From contig BLFN01000621.1 of NCBI GenBank assembly GCA_014634225.1, forward strand, positions 3,240,376 through 3,271,429: a stretch of DNA of 31,054 bases. The letters are read 5' to 3'. This DNA comes from Acropora yongei (taxonomy: Eukaryota > Cnidaria > Anthozoa > Scleractinia > Acroporidae). The notes beneath the pieces were generated by a model. The model had not been told where the DNA came from. It was given only the letters and a program-made list of their open reading frames with translations, and made no database searches. This document shows, one piece after another, positions 1 to 22,615 of this stretch. The stretch's first letter is position 1. Each line of letters starts with the position of its first letter. A program made the position numbers and the translations under genes.

Positions 1-123
1 CTTTGGCACAGCAAAGAACAAACAAACTATAAAACAAAACCAGCCAATGTGATCTACTCCGTTGGCCGCAATTGTATCGTTCGAAAACTCTATGCGCCTT
101 TTTTCTTCCTCTTTTCTGTCTAG

Positions 124-426
124 GTCCTCATTCACAAGAGTGAAGGAGATCTGATGGGGAAAATGGTTCAGGTGGAAATCTTATCTGCTGGAGAACACTA
201 TCAAATGGCGCGCATGCTCCATGAAATGGCAGTGCAGTCGCCGGGATCAGTGGAACCACTCCCCAAGGGCGCGGTCAGCGGTTTAAGAACTAGGCATATG
301 CCTACTGACATTGTTCAGAATGGCGAAGACCCTTGGAGTAATTGGAAAAGAGTGGCAATGGTTGTTCTTTTAGCCGCAGTTTTAATTGATGTTTTAAGAC
401 TGCTGTATCTATGGAAGCACAAATGA
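124..426 (+). CDS. CDKAL1: CDKAL1-like tRNA methylthiotransferase, last coding exon (partial)
   Basis: The exon follows a pyrimidine-rich acceptor ending TCTAG at 119-123, is open from its first codon and stops at 424-426, giving 100 residues. CDKAL1 is a radical-SAM enzyme that adds the methylthio group of ms2t6A37 on tRNA-Lys(UUU). The radical-SAM and MTTase domains must lie upstream of the window. Visible here are the end of the TRAM RNA-binding domain, with the family motif MGKMVQVEI at 154-180 followed by PLPKGAVSGL, then a short linker, and a hydrophobic segment (about residues 78-97, VAMVVLLAAVLIDVLRLLYL) ending in WKHK. That segment matches the single C-terminal ER anchor that distinguishes CDKAL1 from CDK5RAP1. 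I recognise the family from the TRAM-end motif plus the tail anchor. The phase-0 start is an inference, because the preceding exon is not in the window. Confidence 0.85.
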   Translation, partial: VLIHKSEGDLMGKMVQVEILSAGEHYQMARMLHEMAVQSPGSVEPLPKGAVSGLRTRHMPTDIVQNGEDPWSNWKRVAMVVLLAAVLIDVLRLLYLWKHK

Positions 427-775
427 CGATCTCCGGCTCTTTTCGTTTTTCACCCTGATGTCTGTAGCTTTCGTGACTGAAAATTGCAAGCTTTTGGCTG
501 AACTTTTTTGTTTGCGCCAAGATAAACAGTTTTTATCCGTTACTATTTTATTGACTTTTAAGTCTCTTTGCTAACTTTCTGTGTCGAGTACTAACAAGAG
601 AAGTAAGCCAGTGTAAAACGATACACGTACATTATGTTTTTTCAATTACATGAATTAAGATATTTACAATGCAATACAAACTACTTACAACACTTTAACA
701 ATACTTAGAAAAAGACAACAGAGAAAAACATAAAGGTCTACAGGAGCATCGTTCATCTTCGGAAGAGCGTCACCA

Positions 776-778
<3 letters not shown>
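427..778. other. CDKAL1 3' UTR and intergenic sequence
   Basis: AT-rich sequence after the CDKAL1 stop. I see no AATAAA here and no coding signal on either strand. The reverse-strand frame across 302-520 overlaps the CDKAL1 exon and is a shadow. Confidence 0.5.
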
Positions 779-1150
<372 letters not shown>

Positions 1151-2020
1151 ATTTTCGAGTGCTGAAACGCATTAAAGGTAAAGGTTACGCATTAAAGAAA
1201 CCAAAACAATTCCTAAAGGAAAGTTTTGTACTTTTTTTTTTCAAATCTCTTTCGAAGATGAAAAGGATAAATCGTTTTAAACAAATAGAAGAAGAAATTA
1301 TTAGTCTTGCTCTAAATGTAGATTATTACTGTTCTAGCTCGGTCTGTTTGGGCCTAGTGAACACGATGTCTCTGATTGTCCAGCCCCCGCGAAAACTGTG
1401 TCTACCCTACCGATGGTCAATTTGGGAGATTTGCAATGCCATTAACTGGTTGGTCGTGCTAAAACATCAGTGGATTACCACTATTGATGTTGCAAACAAC
1501 ATGTAGTTCAAAAGCAGCATAATGATTGTGAAGTTCAAACATCATATTTTTTTTTAGTCACAGTCGTCATCCGCTAAGAACACGAACCAGACGGAAATCT
1601 GAGCCTAAACCAAACACTCCGGGAGATCGATGACCAGTTACCGACGCGCATCTTGAATGGTTAGGAGAATTTAGCGCGGCCAGATCAAATTACGATTTCC
1701 GATTCGAAATCATTTGTCTGCTTGTAAACGAAAGTGATTTGCTGACACGAAAACGAAATACTGAAAAAAATTCACACGCGTAGTGATTGGAAGTGTTTCA
1801 TTTATGTTCGCTGTTAAGTTGTGATACACATCGTTTGATCGTAACTCATTGATTCAGATATACATTCTTCCAAGGTTAACGCGGGCCGTACTCTTTTTCC
1901 CGCTTTAATCCTCTATAATGAATGGATGATGCTAACCAAGTTTCTCTGTCAACGGAGGTGTAAAATTTCGTGCTGAAGGAAAAGCTTGAATATCCTAGTT
2001 GATGCAAGAGTAAATACGAA
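1151..2020. other. Intergenic region and probable 5' UTR/promoter of the ACK-like kinase
   Basis: No convincing gene. A 115-codon frame at 1159-1506 begins with a non-ATG codon in AT-rich, low-complexity sequence and has no recognisable domain. The last few hundred bases before 2021 should contain the kinase promoter and 5' UTR. I see no clear TATA box or initiator that I would defend. Confidence 0.4.
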
Positions 2021-15380
<13,360 letters not shown>

Positions 15381-17245
15381 TGCACGACTTCCAAGGCTGG
15401 AATTTACTTATTACTGCTGACTTGACGGTTTTGTATGCAATGAATGAGGAATTTCATAATTCATCCTGCATTGATCGCAGGTCACCATTGACGATTTAAT
15501 AATTATTTGATACTAATATAATTGAATTGTAGAGAAAACCATTTATTTGTTTTATAATTTTATTTATTATTTATCGTTATCAATGTTATTAATGACTTTC
15601 ATTTCTTTTTGGGACATGCATGCATATAATACGTGGGAATACTTTACCCCCGTGAAACATGCAGCACATGTTGGTAACGCTTTGTTTTGGAAAACACTAT
15701 AGCACTTCTTTCCATTGTTATTGATTGAAAGGGTACTGCGTTGACACCTTCGTTTGTTTTCGGTTGCAATTGAACAACTACTTCAATTACTCCCGACAAC
15801 CTTGTTTGTAGACGACAAGGGATGAGTTTTGGCATTCGAGTAAATTTCTAAACTATTTCAAATTTCACCTCATTTCCTCAGCTTAAGGTTACTTTAAACA
15901 GATCTAGTGTTCTAATACAATTTTAAATGTTCGGAAAGGGAAATATTTTTTTTATATTTTTTTTAGGCTGATAAATTTTATATTGTTTGCTGCTGTACAT
16001 GCAGCGCTTAAACTTATTTAATTAAAGTAGTTTTTGTTTGTGTGAATCAAATGCAATTTTATGATGGAATTGTAAAAGACGCTTGATGCGTTGAGAGTAG
16101 TTCAGATTTTTTCTTTTAATTTAAAATTTTTTATGTATGTAATTTTTTTAGGGAGCGCTGTATGAATCAACTGCGTGTCAGGCAATCAGCGTGTCACGTT
16201 TTTCAGACTACAATAAGCGACAAAGCCGTTGAGACACTTGTCTTTAGGAGCAACTTGCCATCACTGAAACTTTTTTGTTACACCCCCTTCACCCAATGCA
16301 GGTGGAAGATGGGATTGAAAGTTAAGTAACGATTCACACAAGAACGATAGCAAATCCTATTGTTCTGCGGCAATGGTAATTTCCCCACATAGGCTATCGT
16401 TGATTTTAGGAAGAAAGCTGGAACTCTTGAATGTTACCTAAATTTCTTTGTAGAACTAGACTAAATGTAATTGGTTCAAATAAAATTTAGGAAAGTTTTG
16501 TGCCTGACCAATCATAACTGCCAAACACAATAGCCACTAATTTTGATGATTTGATGAAGTTCCCCGCATACAATTTCTTTTAAAAATTCCATGTGGTGCA
16601 ACAGCAACACAGATTATCTGAATCTTCAATTTATACTTACTAAATGCGCCTTTAACTCTAACTTTTAATCATTTTTCTAGTTTTGACCAATGAGATTGCT
16701 AGATTAAACAATGAAAAAAGTCAACATTCCATCGTGCATTGCCGTTTAGCGCTATCGTTCTTATGCGAATCATTACTTAAAAGAGAAAGTGATTTTATCA
16801 CTCCAAGCTTTTCAAGTTTCTGGAATGCCTTTATCGCTTGTTATTGTCTTAACACAAATGGAGGTCCAAAAATGTGGTTTCGTTACCACGATTCAATATA
16901 TTGTATTACGTAGAGGCTATGCCTATTATAAGTACAAGTTACTTGTTCAACTTTTTATAAGGTTTTCAATGAAATCATTCGGTGTTCGAAATTTTAATAA
17001 AGCATAGAAGGTTACTTGGGGTTACTTAATTTCTAAAGGAAATTTGAATTCAGTTCTAAATAATCTCAGGATGTATTGGCATTCCCATCCATGCCAACAT
17101 TGTGTAGACAGCCACATCTGTTGTCACCCTCGGATTCCCTAGGAAAAATCTTCGGGGTCCCGAAATTCAGTTTACTTCGCATGTTGCGACAACGAAAGTA
17201 ACCCCTCAGGTAGATCCTGTTCTGCTTTCTTGTCTGTTCCAGACT
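15381..17245 (+). other. Kinase 3' UTR and intergenic sequence
   Basis: AT-rich with no supported gene. Candidate poly(A) signals AATAAA at 16479-16484 and 16996-17001 fit the plus-strand kinase. Small frames at 16683-17007 have no domain. The GPCR lies convergently just beyond. Confidence 0.5.
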
Positions 17246-18253
17246 CTACTCTCTTGGAACGTCTCGTAGATTGGAGGCGAAAGTGCAACAGAAGGGCCAC
17301 ATACGATAGTATTCCATTCTGAAGGTCCTGTTAAGGATCCCGTAGATGATGGGATTAATTGCACCGCTTATGGAAACCAGGAACACATTCAGCAAATACA
17401 CTCTTCTGGGCAAAGAGTGATTTCCCGTGACAGAGTCAGTGAATTCAATGACGAACACCGGAACCCAACAAAGCGAAAAGCCGAGGACAATGGCGAATAG
17501 TGTTCGTGTGATTCGTATCTCCTCGATGCTGAGTCTTGGAGCTGAAATGTTCCGGTTGGTACAGTCTGTGAGTGAAAATCGTCGTCGGTGTTTCTGCACC
17601 AGCAAGAAAACTTTGGAGTAACAGAAGATAATTACAGAGAACGGCAGGACGACAATAACTAACCCAAGAAAACCGGTGTAGATTTTGTCAGTGGTTTGAT
17701 TATGGAACTCCAATACACAGGTTATTTTTCCAGAATGAAAGTGAAAAAATCCCCAGCCGGTTATTAGTGGCAAACCAAGCAGCACTGCCGCTGAAATCGC
17801 AACCAATATCAGGGAGAACACAACAAACTGCCTGGTGAAGATCCTGCGGAAAAGCCATGGTCTGATGACTCGGCAATATCTGTTGAAGGCCAGAAGAGCT
17901 ATCGTTTGCAAAGACACAAACGCCAAGAAAAGAACGGCGAAGCCATGCATGGCACAAACCATAGTCGAATATCTCCATTCACCAATTAGAAGGACGCCCC
18001 AGACGAGTGGCATGCACAATGTTGCCATGGCAACGTCAGATACCGCCAAGGCGAAGATGTATAGATATGTGACGCTTCGGAACCGGGAATTTTTGTAGAA
18101 TATGAGGCATACCATAAGGTTGCCCAGCAATGCCATTAAGTTGATTAAGATGTAGAGGAATGTTTCTGAGATGTATTCCGCAGTGCTCCTTGACTTCAAG
18201 ATAAATATGAGTTCTTTGTAAGGATTTTCGTGCGAAGTACCGTTTGACGCCAT
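17246..18253 (-). CDS. Rhodopsin-class (class A) G-protein-coupled receptor, intronless
   Basis: A 335-residue single-exon frame, ATG at 18253 and stop at 17246. Seven hydrophobic segments are visible. Class A landmarks: Asn45 in LLGNLMV (TM1), Asp73 in LAVSDVA (TM2), Cys100 before TM3 paired with Cys179 in loop 2, NRY (124-126) in place of DRY, CWVP (262-265, TM6) and NPIIY (300-304, TM7). N-glycosylation sequons (NGT at 4, NQT at 185) and a CC pair after helix 8 (322-323) for palmitoylation support plasma-membrane placement. Position 7.43 is Ser294, not Lys, so it is not an opsin. The NRYCRV and NPIIYGILN patterns recall melatonin-type and other amine-type receptors, as in the large orphan GPCR expansions of cnidarians. 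The ligand cannot be told from sequence. An intronless gene suggests origin by retroposition or tandem expansion. Confidence 0.92.
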   Translation of the reverse strand: MASNGTSHENPYKELIFILKSRSTAEYISETFLYILINLMALLGNLMVCLIFYKNSRFRSVTYLYIFALAVSDVAMATLCMPLVWGVLLIGEWRYSTMVCAMHGFAVLFLAFVSLQTIALLAFNRYCRVIRPWLFRRIFTRQFVVFSLILVAISAAVLLGLPLITGWGFFHFHSGKITCVLEFHNQTTDKIYTGFLGLVIVVLPFSVIIFCYSKVFLLVQKHRRRFSLTDCTNRNISAPRLSIEEIRITRTLFAIVLGFSLCWVPVFVIEFTDSVTGNHSLPRRVYLLNVFLVSISGAINPIIYGILNRTFRMEYYRMWPFCCTFASNLRDVPRE

Positions 18254-19600
18254 TACGACTCAACGTCAGAATGTCTGTCAAGAATTAGGAAATCACAAAG
18301 ACAGGGTCAAGGTAAAGATAATTATACAGACTCAATAAGGGAAGTTGAGTCTGACACCGATATTACAGAACTACTCGGTTTAAAAGAAGGTCAACAATCA
18401 TTAAAATGGGAGTAAATGAAAAAAAATTTTTTTCCTTGACAATGTTGTAAATTGTTATTGAGACTGTTATTTAATTTCAAAGAAAAAGATGAGTTGTAAA
18501 AGTCGTTTGCACCAACAGCCGACGATTGTCGGTGATGTCATTGGAAAGTCCTTAATCACACCTAGGATACGTGTTGATTAAAAATGGCCCATAAAAAAAA
18601 AAATGCCCTTTTTTTTTTTTGGTTTTCAGTTCATTTTCTTTTTTTGTCTTTTAGTTTCGTTTTTTTTTTAGTTCGTTGCTTTGCTTGCTTGGTTACTTAC
18701 TTCCAAAATGCATGTATTATGACATTATTTGTTGATGTTCTTTTGTTTTTTTACTTCTGTTAGGTTGACAAAGTAAAATCTAGCATTATTCATTACATGG
18801 GTACTTTCTTTGGTTTCACCTAAGATTGTTCTTTGTTTTGAAACCTTTATCACAGTTTTTCTCTTGAGAAAAATAATCCAGTTACTTGGAAATTTCCGCT
18901 GAGGCGGAAGGTTTGGACATGTAGACTTCACCGTCGGCCTTATCATTGCGAAACTGTCAATCGCACAGTAAACACTTCCTTGCAAACAGCTGGTTTTCTT
19001 TTGCATTTCCATGAATTGCGTTTCTGATGTATGAGAAACTATTCCGGATACGCAAAGAAGAGCAGAGTAATCATCATGATCAAAACTAAGGTCCGCGCTA
19101 ATGGTCGTAAATGTTGATTGGATTTAGAGTTTTTCTTTAAGTTGTTTGACTCAATAATTTCTGTCTCTTGAATTCATGCACTAGAGGCCATATTAAGGAA
19201 AAAAAACTACGCAAACTATAAGTATATTGCACAAAATGTGTATTTTTATAACCATTGGTGGAAGATTCAGCTTTACGTTGCCATTCAGTTTATAATTTCA
19301 ACAAAATGTGACCTTTTTTTTGATGACCTCGATTCAAGCGTTGAACATGGGGTCATCGATGCGAACATTCGTAGGCGACATGAAAGAGATTTCGATTTGT
19401 GGTTATTGCTGACAACGGCATACACCAGGGTTTATTTTATTTTACATAAAACCTTGAAAAGTTGTATCATTCAAAATTTGTTCCCTTTTTGGAGATCTTA
19501 TTCCACAGCTGCAACGAGCAAAATTGAAAGTATTAGGTTTTACTTTTTTCCAACTCAGTTTATGCTATTGCTTGTGCTTAAGCCTGCTAGATCGTCCGTT
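18254..19600. other. Region upstream of the GPCR; no gene supported
   Basis: AT-rich, with long T tracts at about 18607-18671. A reverse 95-codon frame (18725-19012) and a forward 123-codon frame (19238-19609, no ATG start) show no recognised domain. The GPCR promoter or 5' UTR should be just above 18253, but I see no defined element. Confidence 0.4.
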
Positions 19601-19660
19601 TATCTCTAAGTTGTGTTTCAAAGATCCAGACGATTATTTGGACACAGCTTCGTTAAGTTA

Positions 19661-19867
19661 ATGTTTATGATCACCCTCCTGAGTGGAGCAAAGGTCTATT
19701 CTTGTGATACAAAAGTCTGCGAACCATCCAGGGCATGTTACTGTCGAAATGAAGTCAAAATCTGCTTCGAGAGACGTCAAGAACATCAAGTTAAGACATC
19801 TTCTTACCTTCACAACTTTTCTTTGCCGTTTAAGCATCGTTATCTCATGCAACAGCTTCCGACGTAA
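19661..19867 (+). CDS. Possible small secreted Cys-rich protein (doubtful)
   Basis: From ATG 19661 a 68-codon frame begins with a short hydrophobic leader (MFMITLLSGAKVYS) and then five cysteines in a compact block (CDTKVC, ACYC, KIC). The part after about residue 42 looks random, so the block could be the first exon of a spliced gene, for example with a donor at CAA|GTTAAG near 19788. The leader is short and no family is recognised. A chance frame is about as likely. Confidence 0.2.
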   Translation: MFMITLLSGAKVYSCDTKVCEPSRACYCRNEVKICFERRQEHQVKTSSYLHNFSLPFKHRYLMQQLPT

Positions 19868-19904
19868 TTATGTTAGTTCCATCCTTTTTTTGAAAAGGGT
19901 TTCA

Positions 19905-19950
19905 TCTTTTTTTTTTTGTGTGTGTGTGTGTCTTTTGTTGTTGTTGTTTT
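19905..19950. repeat. Low-complexity T and (GT)n tract
   Basis: A T run followed by TGTGTGTGTGTGTGT and TTGTTGTTGTT. Confidence 0.9.
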
Positions 19951-20559
19951 AAGGAAGACCAAGCTTTAGAGACCCAAGTCTTGTGACTCACAAAATGCGG
20001 CCAACTTGAACTCGGGTTTTACCTCGCCGAGGCTGCCGCAGTCAAGGGAAAGACATCCTTCTTTTCCACTTAATGGTAAAATTGATGTACTAGATTACAA
20101 GGCCTTAAAACTGCAAATGAGGTCGCAGTAACACACTAAATTCAAATACGTTTGAATTAATTTGACGTCTCTTTAGTGTTCAAGTTTGTCCAGCTGCCTT
20201 TGAATTTGGACGTTGCTCTTAATTTCAATTCATGGAACTCGTTTGTGGAGATGAAAAAACAGCATGGAAACTATTGTTGCCAATCACCAGCTGGGATGTA
20301 GTTAGCTCATATTTTACCATAAAAATGATAAATGGTTATACTTCTCAACAAACACACTGATGACCATTTGCTTGCAGTATGGTTGATCTCTGTGAAAATT
20401 TATAATAAGTTTAGTGATTTAAAATTCTAATATAAAGCCCAAAACGCGCTTGCATAAGAAATCTGTTCCTCATAATTTTATCTGTTGATGAAGGAACTCT
20501 TTCCTTTGATTCCATAGGAGCTGCATTCAGTTCATTGATATCAAAACCTGGCAGAAGCC
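19951..20559. other. Geneless spacer
   Basis: No supported frame, repeat or signal noticed, apart from the truncated LINE that follows. Confidence 0.4.
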
Positions 20560-21242
20560 ATGTTTCTAACGAAAGGTAGGTGTTATGCTTTGAAAGCTTA
20601 TAAAAGCATCAAGTGGAACGGCCATATTGGTAAGATCACATCCAAAGGCAATAACACCCATGGTTTTCTGAAGAGAAACCTTCGGGTGAGCTCTAAAGCT
20701 CTCAAGGAGAAAGCCTACATGGCTCTTCTCAGGCCTAAGTTGGAATACTGCTCAACAGTTTGGGACCCTAGAGATGGTATTGAGAACAATGGCCGATATT
20801 CACTTGAGAAGGTCCAGGGGCGTGCGGCACGATGGGTCTTGTCACGATATCATCCTCAAAATAGTGTGACTAACATGATCGAAGCACTTGGTTGGGACAC
20901 GCTTGAGCATAGCGTCTTGTTATTGTACAAGATTGTAAACGGCCTTGTAGCTGTAGATCCAGGAGACTATCTATGTAAACCAGCTAGGAAGAGTAGACAT
21001 GTAAAAACTCATACCTTTAAGAAAATAAGATGTAACACCGAATCTTACCGGCTATCCTTTTACCCTAGAACAATAGAAATTTGGAATTCCTTGCCTGAGC
21101 TAGCACATTTTTACTCAAGCCTCCTCAATCGCAAACCTTAAAAAACAAATTTGGATAAATGTAAAATAAGATCTTAGCTTATCCCCCGGCCAATAATCCT
21201 TTTTATATAGGGGTGGCCGTATCGGAAAATAAATAAATAAAG
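20560..21242 (+). mobile_element. 5'-truncated LINE (reverse transcriptase C-terminal part and 3' tail)
   Basis: The frame 20560-21141 carries the conserved region after the RT active site of jockey/CR1-like non-LTR retrotransposons: WNGHIGKITSKGNNTHGFLK, LRPKLEYCSTVWDP, KVQGRAARWVLSRY, LLYKIVNGLVAVDPGDYL and IEIWNSLPELAHF. The catalytic palm domain, endonuclease and ORF1 are absent, so it is a dead-on-arrival insertion. The 3' end reads GGGGTGGCCGTATCGG followed by (AAAT/AATA)n to about 21242, typical of LINE tails. One long frame is intact in the remnant, so it is fairly young. Its 5' limit is uncertain. Confidence 0.85.
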
Positions 21243-22170
21243 TAAAGGTTGGACGCCATATCATTTCTACGATTATTTCCTTCTCGTATTTTTCGACCTT
21301 TTGATACGTACTCACCTCTCTTATAAAATCCAAGCATTCTGAACGTTAAAAACAGTTTCTTTTCCCTTTTTCATGCGTTTGTTATGTTGTTGCTGAAAGT
21401 TGTAACATTGAACTGCACCAACTTTCTTTCTTACTTGTTGGGGGGGGGGGACAACCTCGTTTTCTGGGGAGACGAGTAAGGAAACACTGGAAAACCCTGG
21501 GAACGAGGTTGAGGGGTTATGAGGAAGATGGAGCGGGCACAGGAGAGGTGCACCCCACACCCCTCCCTAACCCTTCGATGTTTCTGCACAGTTTCACCGG
21601 TACCTCTCAGCTTCAATTGGGGACCATTTCGTGTGCTGGTTGCAATATTTGTTCAGAGGGCTAATTCAAGGTCCAATGACCGTCCTGAAATTAAATTAAA
21701 GGCACAGTTTGCGAATTTGTTTAAATGGTTTCCTTATTTTATTTTCAAATGGTTGATGCTAATCTGAATTCAAATTTTGTATATAATTGCGAGCTGTATG
21801 ATCGTGGTTTAGTGGTCAAAATCCTAACGACCAACGTTTAATTTCCATCTTATGCAATTTTTTCGAAGTCAAATAGATCGTTTTGGTTGTGTTTCTCAAA
21901 TTAAGATCTTGGCTGACAACAACATTGAAAAGACAATAACTTTGCATGAAACAAAAGACAATGCTATAATAACTGGGAAAAAAGTAAACAACAGCTTCTG
22001 TAACGAAAGAAAATAGAATGTATAATCTCCGAAAGATAATGAGCTTTCCATGTTCGTGTACATTGAATGGCCAAAGCCTGAGACTCTTCATAAACCAATA
22101 AAATGTATTAGTTTTCGGTTCCACGCAAAAATAATTAATAATAGTGATAACAATAAACCAGAGACTTGTA
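21243..22170. other. Geneless spacer with a short inverted-repeat element
   Basis: A run of 11 G at 21440-21450 precedes a small foldback at 21452-21511, where CAACCTCGTT pairs with AACGAGGTTG at its ends. A reverse 130-codon frame (21816-22208) has no early ATG, is AT-driven and overlaps a repeat, so I do not call it a gene. Confidence 0.5.
21452..21511. repeat. Short inverted-repeat element (about 60 bp)
   Basis: The left end CAACCTCGTTTTCTGGGG pairs imperfectly with the right end CCCTGGGAACGAGGTTG. The word CCCTGGGAACGAGGTT is familiar from multi-copy coral repeats (recall). Confidence 0.5.
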
Positions 22171-22460
22171 ATCCTGAAGATTATCATAAAATCCTCCAAT
22201 TCAAACAAAGTTCAAGCTGGTTTTCAAAGATGCCAGTGGGCTGAAAGGCGGCACTATTATTAATAAAATTGTAAATAAGACTCCCACGGTCTAACTTTGT
22301 TGTCAGAACTAACATATCAATATTAATAAAATAACTTAATGATAAATCAGACAATTGTATCCTGAAATTTCCTCCAAATCAAACAAAGTTCAACCTGGTT
22401 TTCGAAGATTTGGGCTGAAAGGTAATACTGTTTTTAATAAAAAATGTAAATAAAACTCAA
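22171..22460. repeat. Diverged two-copy tandem duplication upstream of Grl-A
   Basis: Copy 1 (22171-22285) and copy 2 (22359-22460) share ATCCTGAA, TCCTCCAA.TCAAACAAAG, TTCAA.CTGGTTTTC.AAGAT, GGGCTGAAAGG and GTAAATAA in the same order. The offset drifts from 188 to 175 through small indels. A weaker third resemblance (GATTTTCAAAGAAGCTGAAA) occurs near 22553, right before the Grl-A start. Confidence 0.6.
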
Positions 22461-22615
22461 TATCAAATTAATAAAAATATGCATTCATAAAATATCATGC
22501 ATTATTAAAATATCAAGAGCTATTAAACTGTACCCAAATTCAATTCATTTAGGATTTTCAAAGAAGCTGAAAAGACTGATTTTCCAGCGCTCTTAAGGCA
22601 AAAGAACATAATTAT

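Noticed and set aside
1159..1506. 115-codon plus-strand frame
   Set aside because: Non-ATG start, AT-rich low-complexity composition, no domain or splice context.
17246..18253. Opsin
   Set aside because: Position 7.43 (six before the Asn of NPxxY) is Ser294, not the retinal-binding Lys.
18725..19012. 95-codon reverse frame upstream of the GPCR
   Set aside because: No domain, no splice sites joining it to the receptor, and the receptor has a complete start of its own.
21816..22208. 130-codon hydrophobic reverse-strand frame
   Set aside because: Begins with a non-ATG codon, its hydrophobicity follows from AT richness, and it overlaps the tandem duplication.
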